A stretch of DNA of 56,692 nucleotides from Reclinomonas americana ATCC 50394 (lineage: Eukaryota > Jakobida > Jakobea > Jakobida), in the NCBI GenBank assembly GCA_048213135.1, contig PS015065.1, forward strand, positions 20,863-77,554. The letters run 5' to 3'. Position 1 is the first letter of the stretch, and each line of letters starts with the position of its first letter. The position numbers and the translations under genes were made by a program. This document shows positions 50,401 through 56,692 of this stretch, in pieces. Under the pieces are notes generated by a model that did not search any database, was not told the origin of the DNA, and saw only the letters and a program-made list of their open reading frames with translations.

Positions 50401-52036
50401 TGTCATTCGTGCGCACGAAGCGCAGGACGAAGGGTGCGTGTGGTTGCGGAGGGAAAGGGATAAGAGGGGGTGTAGATGAGAATAGAGACGCAAAGGGCAA
50501 GAAAAGGGAGGCGGTGCACCATGATAGGAAAGAGGGTGGCGAAGATTGTGCGCTGTGACGCAATGCCCAGCACACACAATGGAGAAAGCATGGCAATCCA
50601 GAAGCGAAGCACCAGATATCTTGCTGATTTCTTCGTCTTTTCTCTTGTCTCTCAGGCCGTGATACGCAGCCATCTTCACGTCTCGATTTCTTTTTTCCGT
50701 CCTTTCTTCTTTCTCGCACTGTATCTTGTTCCATTTCGCTCTCTTTCACGCACATCCCACCCCTGCGCGCCTCTCCCTTCCCTCAGTCACATATTTCTGC
50801 TTTCGTTCACAGTCGTGTACGTCTTATTTTTCTCGTCTCTTATCCCTTTTGTTCTCTCTCTCTCTCACACACTCACTTACTCTCGTCACATTTTTTCTAC
50901 GCGTCGGTGTCTCCTTACTTGTTACCTCTCTCTCTCACAGACATGCACGCACACACACACACACACGTGCATTCTTATACTTCTCAATCTTTACGTCAGG
51001 TTCCACTCTCTTTTCTCTCTCTTTCTCACACACACACTCATCTTCCTCCACTCAGTCTTTATTAAGTCTCGGCCCCTAATCGCGTCCCTTTCCTTCTTCT
51101 CTCTTTCTCTCTCTCTCTCTCATTCGCTTTCTCGCACGCAGTCTTACTTATCCTGTGTCCCCCCACTTCCCCTCCCCTTATTTTCCCTTTCCCTTATATC
51201 CCTTCCCCTTCTCCCCCTTCCCCTCACCACCCTTCCCTTTCCTCCCCCACAGCTACCACCTCTACAAGAAGGTCCCGTCCACCGACTTCCCCTCCGTCAT
51301 CTGCATCTTCTCCGCGCCGAACTACTGCGACATGTACAACAACAAGGGAGCCGTAATCCGCTTCCACAACAACCTCATGAACATTCGTCAGTTCAACTAC
51401 TCGCCCCACCCGTACTGCTTGCCGAACTTTGCCAACGCCTTCTCGTGGTCGCTGCCGTTTGTGGCCGAAAAGGTGACGGAGATGTTCCGAGTGATTTTGG
51501 ATTTGGTGGAGGACGGTCCCGACGATGACACCTCGGATGAGGAGGAGGCCTCAACAGGCTCCTCCTCCTCCGCCGCCGCCGCGGCCATGGCGATTGTGGC
51601 CGCCACCCCCGGCTCTGGGTCATCCTCGTCGGAGGACCTCGCCGCTCGTGGTGAGGTCATCAAGAGAAAGATTCGCGCCGTCGGTCGTCTGTGCCGCATG
51701 TACACGGTGTTGAGGTGTGTAACGTTAGAGGGCAAAGGGCAATCATCGACTCGCTGCTCATATACTCTCTTTCTGCATGCAGACAAGAGAACGAAAATGT
51801 GGTGTTGCTGAAGGGTCTGGCCGGTGGCGCACTGCCGCAGGGTCTGTTGCAGGGTGGCGCTCAGGCGATTCGTCAAGGTGCGCCCTCTTTCTGTGCAAAA
51901 CCTCTCATTCTTGGCTTCTCACTCTCCATTCGCGCGCGATGCAGCTGTGGCCGACTTCCAAAAAGTCAAGGAGCTCGACTTGCCCAACGAGGCCAGACCC
52001 CCGTCCCCGAGTGGAGTCGGGCACGGCCGATCGTAA
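47499..52036 (+). CDS. Calcineurin A (PP2B catalytic subunit), 506 aa
   Basis: Calcium/calmodulin-regulated Ser/Thr phosphatase catalytic subunit. Nine exons: 47499-47616, 48163-48312, 49615-49722, 49786-49914, 49987-50173, 50254-50433, 51253-51714, 51783-51877, 51945-52036; 1521 nt, phases closed, TAA stop. PPP-family metal and catalytic motifs are all present: [34 protein letters not shown], and [15 protein letters not shown]. The calcineurin-specific features follow: [36 protein letters not shown], the B-subunit-binding helix ([20 protein letters not shown]), the calmodulin-binding stretch [20 protein letters not shown] and an autoinhibitory-like end ([19 protein letters not shown]). A Ser/Ala/Asp-rich insert (about 35 residues) separates the last two regulatory parts. 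The long introns at 48313-49614 and 50434-51252 are repeat-rich. The donor at 49915 is GTTGCG. Confidence 0.96.
48440..48960 (+). repeat. Degenerate minisatellite in calcineurin intron 2
   Basis: Repeated phrases GGTGCAAGC(A/G), CACGCACGCA and CGCAGCAGTTGCTGTAGAG recur with a spacing of about 100 bases (around 48475, 48620, 48740, 48840). The array overlaps (CA)n-like stretches. No coding potential apart from low-complexity frames. Confidence 0.65.
49372..49613 (+). repeat. Tandem duplication ending at a calcineurin splice acceptor
   Basis: Two copies of about 121-125 bases lie next to each other (about 49372-49490 and 49493-49613). They share CCCTCGTCCATC, CCTCGTTTCTTTCCTCC, a (TC)n run and CTGCATCACCTTCTCACACA. 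The second copy ends in the CAG acceptor of exon 3. The first copy ends without an AG at the same place (CCCCCGTG). Confidence 0.85.
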
Positions 52037-52296
52037 CTTGTGCATGCGCAGTTTGATCACGTCCGTCTTGTCGTTGTTAGTCCCACCTGCCTATATTTCT
52101 ACTCTCCCTTTCTCTGTCTCTCTTTGCTGCAACGATGGACTGTTCTTTTTTTGTCCTGCTCCTCTGCATGTCACGCAAGAATGGTGGACGCGTGTGTTGG
52201 CCGTGCAAGCGTCTTTTGTATTGAGTGTGGTTACGTGAGAGTCTGTATGCAATTGTTTTCTCTCGCCGCTTGCCCGTCGCCCCGCGTGTATGTGTG

Positions 52297-54841
52297 NNNN
52301 NNNNNNNNNNNNNNNNGATTCCAGTCTGTAATAGGGAAAGGGGGTTAAGAGGGAAGGGGGTTTGGAGGAGAAAGGTAGGGGGCAAAGGGAAAGGGGAAGG
52401 GGGTTTGGAGGGGAAAAGGGAAGGGGGCAAAGGGACAGAAGGTGAGAGAGGGCGTAAAGAGGATCAAGGCGAGAGGGAGGAAACGAAGATAACGGGGAAA
52501 GTGAAGGGCAACGGGGATTGAGGGGGCCAGGGAGAAGAGGGCACTTGGGTCAAAGAGGAAAGAAAGGGGCAGTGGTGATACACGCAGAAGGGCAAGGGAC
52601 AATGGAGAAAAAGGGGTCAGGATGGGGCAAAGTGGGTTGGCGGGGAAAGGGAGGACGAGAAACTACAGAACAATAACATGGCGATGGCAGGAGTAATGGT
52701 GCAACAGAGAGGAGAGGGCGAGAGAAAAGAACTGATGCTGAACAACACTGAAAGCAACGCTTTTCTTCAAAGACGCACCAGTTCCATTGCGGTAATCGGC
52801 ATGGCTGCACAAATCACGCACGGTAAGAGACACACACACTCAACATGAGCTTGTTCACGAGTCCGCACCTGATGATCAAACTACTGCGGAACTTGCGCAG
52901 GTCAATGACATGCATCAGCTGATCGCGTGAGTTCGTCAAGCAGCGGTTGCCGTCTGCACAACCAGTGTCAGTGTCTACCTCTTCGTGCTCTGCTTCCCCC
53001 TCTCCCTCTCCCACATACCTGGGAACATGGCGAGTCCGGTGATGCGCGACGTGTGAATATCCGACACCTCCGCCGTGAGGTCCGACGATCGCACATCCCA
53101 CACACGCAGCTTGCCGTCAAAATGACCGGAGATGAAGGTCGACGAGTCCAGCGGTGAAATCAGATCGTGCACCGTCGACAAGCACGCCCGTGTCTGTGCA
53201 CGGAGAAAATGTGAGACTGCACATGAAACATACATGCACTATTGCGCTAATACCTTGACCAGCGTGCCGCGATTGGTGTCCCAGATCTTCAGGGTGCGAT
53301 CGCTCGAGCCGGTGACCAGCAGAGAGCTGTCCGACGAAAAATCACCCGCCAGCACCTTGTTGGTGTGGCCCGTCAGCGTGTGCTTGACGCGCGACGTGGC
53401 CAGTGTCCACACACGCGCCGCCATGTCGTTGCAGGTGCCAAAGGCAATGTCGCCACGCGCCGAAATACCCACACGCATCACGCCCATTGTGCTGCCGTGC
53501 AGTGTCTTGTCCGGATTGACTGTGCGCGGAGAGCGAAGAGTCAGTGCCAAGAGCACGGATGATTGCACGCGCTCACGCTGACGCACATGATGCGCCGTCC
53601 CACAGCTTCACTGTCTTGTCCGACGAGCCGGTGATCAGCAGGCCGCCAGACAGGCTGAACGCACAGCTGTTCACCTCGCCGTTGTGCGCGTTCTGCTCAA
53701 TGGCATCCACAAGTAAATATATGTGTAAGACACGACAATCGATTTTCACCACTGACGCAACAATGCGCAATCGCACGCGGGTCGGTGGAGCAATGGCCGA
53801 CGACTTGGCCAGCGTGGGTGGCGGACCGGAACCGGAGGCGCCATCCTCGTCCTCCTCGCCACCCACGGGTGCCCCGGTGGGACTCCGCATCGACTCGCGC
53901 AGCGCTCGTTCCATGCGCAGTGCGTCGCTGAGTTGGCCGACCTCGTTCATCATGCGCGCCTGCTCCTCCTTGGCGGCCAGCAATTGTGTCACGATTTGCA
54001 CGTTCTCTTGCTTGAGGCGCGACACTTCGTCCTCCATTAGTCGTCGGTGTTCCTTGAAGGAGAGAGAGATTGGTGAGGGGGAAGTAAGGAGGAGAGGGGT
54101 GGTGGTGGAACATACCACCAACGACTCGCGCTCTGTCAGCAGGGCGGCGTTGTCGGCTTTCAGGGCGGCCATTTCGGCGTCGCGGGCTTGGTAGGCGGCG
54201 CGGGCTTGGAAGGCCTCGGCTTCCATGGAGGCGTAGCTGAGATTTGGGAGGAAGGGGGATGAGGGGAGAATGAGAAGGCAGGGAAGGGAGGGGGAAGTAG
54301 AGGGATGCGAAAGACAAAGTGAACGCCAGCAAAGAGTGGAGGCAAATCGTGTGCGGAAGAAGGAATGTGTACGACGGACGAGCAAAGAGAGAGCTGGAAG
54401 CACAACCGAGAGAGAGAACACAGACGCTCTTGAGTACGAGCTGATGAAGAAGTGCAGAAAAATTAAAGGGCACGCCAAGTGTAAACGAGACATGGCCACA
54501 GGGCTGACAAGAGTGAGGAATCGAGAATGTACACAACGCGCGAGTGAAAGAAGACCGAAGGTGGACACCTTCCAGGTTTTTTCCACGCAGGGAACATGCC
54601 GACTCACCGCGTCTCCATTTGTGCCAGTCGCTGCTCCATCGACTTGACCTCCTCCGTCGCCTACAGCGGGGGATTTTCAGTCATCGTCGCCGTCACTCCC
54701 TTCAGCATGCACACAGACCTTGATGTGCTTCTCGTTGAGCAGCACCTCCTTGCGGAAGTGCGCCGTCAGCTCGTCCTTTACTTGCCGCAATTCGTTCTCC
54801 AGCTCGGCCACACGTGCTTGTGTGGCGGGAGTGTCCACCAT
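52297..54841 (-). CDS. ATG16: ATG16 autophagy protein (coiled coil plus WD40), last exons hidden in a 20-N gap
   Basis: Partner of ATG5-ATG12 that targets lipidation of ATG8 to membranes. Minus strand: the ATG at 54841 opens exon 1 (54841-54719, MVDTPATQARVAELENELRQ), exon 2 is 54660-54608 (SMEQRLAQMETR), then coiled-coil exons (AEMAALKADNAALLTERESL; LMEDEVSRLKQENVQIVTQL), a Pro/Ser/Gly linker and the WD40 propeller: NAHNGEVNSCAFS, ITGSSDKTVKLWDG; ARVWTLATSRVKHTLTGHT, VLAGDFSSDSSLL, DRTLKIWDT; FISGHFDGKLRVWDVRS, RITGLAMFP; LMHVIDLRKF. The order and wording follow human ATG16L1 (SGHFDKKIRFWDIRS and VIDLRTN). After the exon ending YRNGT the next acceptor (CTATTACAG at 52326-52334) opens DWN, matching GSDWTR of ATG16L1, and the sequence then hits the 20-N gap 52297-52316. 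So the last two blades are probably missing from the assembly, not from the gene. Confidence 0.9.
52326..52740. repeat. G-rich (plus strand) intron tract of ATG16
   Basis: Imperfect repeats of GGGAAGGGGGTTTGGAGG and GGGGGCAAAGGGA on the plus strand (the complementary C/T-rich strand is the sense strand). It lies between the last visible WD40 exon and the acceptor at 52326. Many GGG/GGGG runs make it a candidate G-quadruplex region. Confidence 0.65.
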
Positions 54842-56296
54842 TCTGACAATCCGACAAAGGAAGAGTGCAAATGAGAAATGATGCGATCATGATGCTCTTG
54901 CGTAGAAGGACACGGTCACCCTCACGCTCACTCCATGTCTCTCTTCTTCGAGTTCACGAGAGATATGAAAAGCACGCCTCCTCACTCGATCCAACTTGTT
55001 CTCCTACAGTGCATTCTCTCTCTCTCTCTCTCNNNNNNNNNNNNNNNNNNNNNNNNNNNNNNNNNNNNNNNNNNNNNNNNNNNNNNNNNNNNNNNNNNNN
55101 NNNNNNNNNNNNNNNNNNNNNNNNNNNNNNNNNNNNNNNNNNNNNNNNNNNNNNNNNNNNNNNNNNNNNNNNNNNNNNNNNNNNNNNNNNNNNNNNNNNN
55201 NNNNNNNNNNNNNNNNNNNNNNNNNNNNNNNNNNNNNNNNNNNNNNNNNNNNNNNNNNNNNNNNNNNNNNNNNNNNNNNNNNNNNNNNNNNNNNNNNNNN
55301 NNNNNNNNNNNNNNNNNNNNNNNNNNNNNNNNNNNNNNNNNNNNNNNNNNNNNNNNNNNNNNNNNNNNNNNNNNNNNNNNNNNNNNNNNNNNNNNNNNNN
55401 NNNNNNNNNNNNNNNNNNNNNNNNNNNNNNNNNNNNNNNNNNNNNNNNNNNNNNNNNNNNNNNNNNNNNNNNNNNNNNNNNNNNNNNNNNNNNNNNNNNN
55501 NNNNNNNNNNNNNNNNNNNNNNNNNNNNNNNNNNNNNNNNNNNNNNNNNNNNNNNNNNNNNNNNNNNNNNNNNNNNNNNNNNNNNNNNNNNNAGAGAGAG
55601 AGAGAGAGAGTGAAGAGAGACACACAGAGAGAGAGAGAACAGAGAGAGATGAGCGACACAGGAAACAGAGAGAGAGAGAGAGACAGACAGACACAGAGAG
55701 TGAAGAGAGACACACACACACACAGAGAGACAGAGACAGAGAGTGAAGAGAGACACACACACACAGAGAGAGAGAGAGACAAAGAGTGAGTGTGTGTGTT
55801 TGCATACATTCATCAAAGAGCGTGCGATATGGTTTGCACTCGAGGCCATCGCGATGATGCAGACGCTGTGTGCACAGAGTGAGTGAGAGTGAGTGAGTGA
55901 GCACAGAGAGAGAGAATGCGTGTTGTCAGAGAGGCACCTTGAGAACATTAGCGCGCCACATATTGACAACAGGAGAAATCGTCCTGTGAGACTTTGAAAG
56001 ATGCAGTGCTTTCGTGTGAGCAACTGGCATTCGCTCACGTGATGCATGACAATGCGGAGGAGGAAGTGGTCACGAAAGAAGGAGAAAACACAGTTTTTTT
56101 TTTGCATGTGAACTTCGAGCAGCTCGACGTCGAGATGCAGATGGTACTGCGGTGTGTTTCATGGTGAACGAGGTGCAAGTGGTGGTGCATCGGTGCTTGG
56201 AGTTGCAACAGTGGTTGTGATGGAGTGAAGGGAAAATGAAGGGCGACGAGGGACTTGCATGACAATCAATTGTGCTTCGTATTAGTATCGTTTTCA
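54842..56296. other. Repeat-rich intergenic region
   Basis: It contains ordinary sequence upstream of ATG16 (54842-55015), a (CT)n tract, an N run (55033-55592) and (AGAG)n, (CACA)n and TGAAGAGAGACACACA repeats to about 55790. About 500 bases of mixed sequence (55800-56296) with no recognisable gene follow. It should include the promoters of ATG16 (-) and of the RING-type gene (+). Confidence 0.7.
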
Positions 56297-56599
56297 ATGG
56301 GGTTTGAGGGAGCAGAGGTGGGCGGTGAAGGCAGTGGCTCAGCCTCTGCTGCTCCTCATACTCCCGCTCCCATCAATGATGGCGGGAGTGAGGTTGTTCT
56401 TGAGCAGCAAGTGATGCGACTGTCAGGTGGTGGCGGTGAGGAACAGTACGTGTTTTCTGTGGTGCGCGCTGTGCATCGTCGTCGTTCGTCGGAGGTGGGA
56501 GAGAAGGAGGAGGATGCAAAGCCACCGCGTGTGTGGATGGAGCAAGTCGCGGTGGAGTCGCGAGTGTTGGCGGACGAGTATCTGTGTCCAGTGTGTTTG
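56297..56599 (+). CDS. First exon of a RING-type zinc finger protein, partial
   Basis: The ATG at 56297 opens MGFEGAEVGGEGSGS. The exon is Gly/Ser/Glu-rich at first, then contains EEQYVFSVVRAVHRRR and ends with EYLCPVCL directly before a GTGAGT donor (56600). A Cys-x-x-Cys in a Leu-Cys-Pro-x-Cys-Leu context is typical of the start of a RING or U-box-like zinc finger. The rest of the domain is beyond the window, so the class (E3 ubiquitin ligase) is tentative. An in-frame ATG at 56255 would add 14 residues. Downstream, 56610-56692 is (GA)n intron. Confidence 0.55.
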
Positions 56600-56692
56600 G
56601 TGAGTGTGTGAGAAGGAGGAGAGAGAGAGAGAGAGAGAGAGAGAGGAGGAGAGAGAGAGAGAGAGAGAGAGGAGGGAGGAGAGGAGGAGAGA

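Overview
The window is nuclear DNA from an intron-dense, GC-rich unicellular eukaryote. The evidence is about a dozen multi-exon genes with introns mostly of 50-80 nt, eukaryotic-type proteins (GCN1, U4/U6.U5 27 kDa-like, archaeal/eukaryotic GluRS, uridine kinase, UFD1, calcineurin A, ATG16 with WD40 repeats) and heavy (CA)n, (CT)n/(GA)n and minisatellite content in introns. Stop codons are TGA, TAA and TAG, so the standard code fits. I cannot name the species. Crinkler/RHS-type and NB-ARC/TPR genes together with an animal/amoeba-type ATG16 suggest a free-living protist. There are 13 runs of N; most abut simple repeats and several are exactly 20 N (probably unsized).

Layout: a partial U4/U6.U5 snRNP 27 kDa-like gene (+) at the left edge converges on a very large GCN1 gene (-, about 2.0-15.07 kb). 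Upstream of GCN1 is an unknown secreted protein gene (-, 15.4-17.5 kb). Divergent from it is cytosolic glutamyl-tRNA synthetase (+, 18.1-22.8 kb), then a small unknown gene, a uridine kinase, and a single gene that joins a thioredoxin-like domain, a SAP-like segment and a UFD1 domain (25.4-28.6 kb).

From 28.7 to 38.9 kb lies a cluster of conflict/immunity-like genes: a Crinkler/RHS-type P-loop NTPase (-) with an in-frame TAG; a divergent STAND (NB-ARC-like) NTPase with TPR repeats and a C-terminal CaaX box (+); and, 194 nt downstream of it, a gene combining a duplicated exon, a candidate PD-(D/E)XK segment and a protein kinase. Two divergent paralogous multi-pass membrane protein genes follow (39.0-43.2 kb), then a nested inverted/direct-repeat structure, a second unknown secreted protein (44.1-47.0 kb), calcineurin A (+, 47.5-52.0 kb), ATG16 (-, 52.3-54.8 kb) and the first exon of a RING-type gene at the right edge.

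All coding models were built by hand from splice signals, reading phase and family similarity. Where I give exon lists, the phases close to a single frame. The most unexpected general signal is a recurrent 5' splice site, GTTGCG (nearly always GTTGCGT), used in at least 15 introns across eight genes on both strands.
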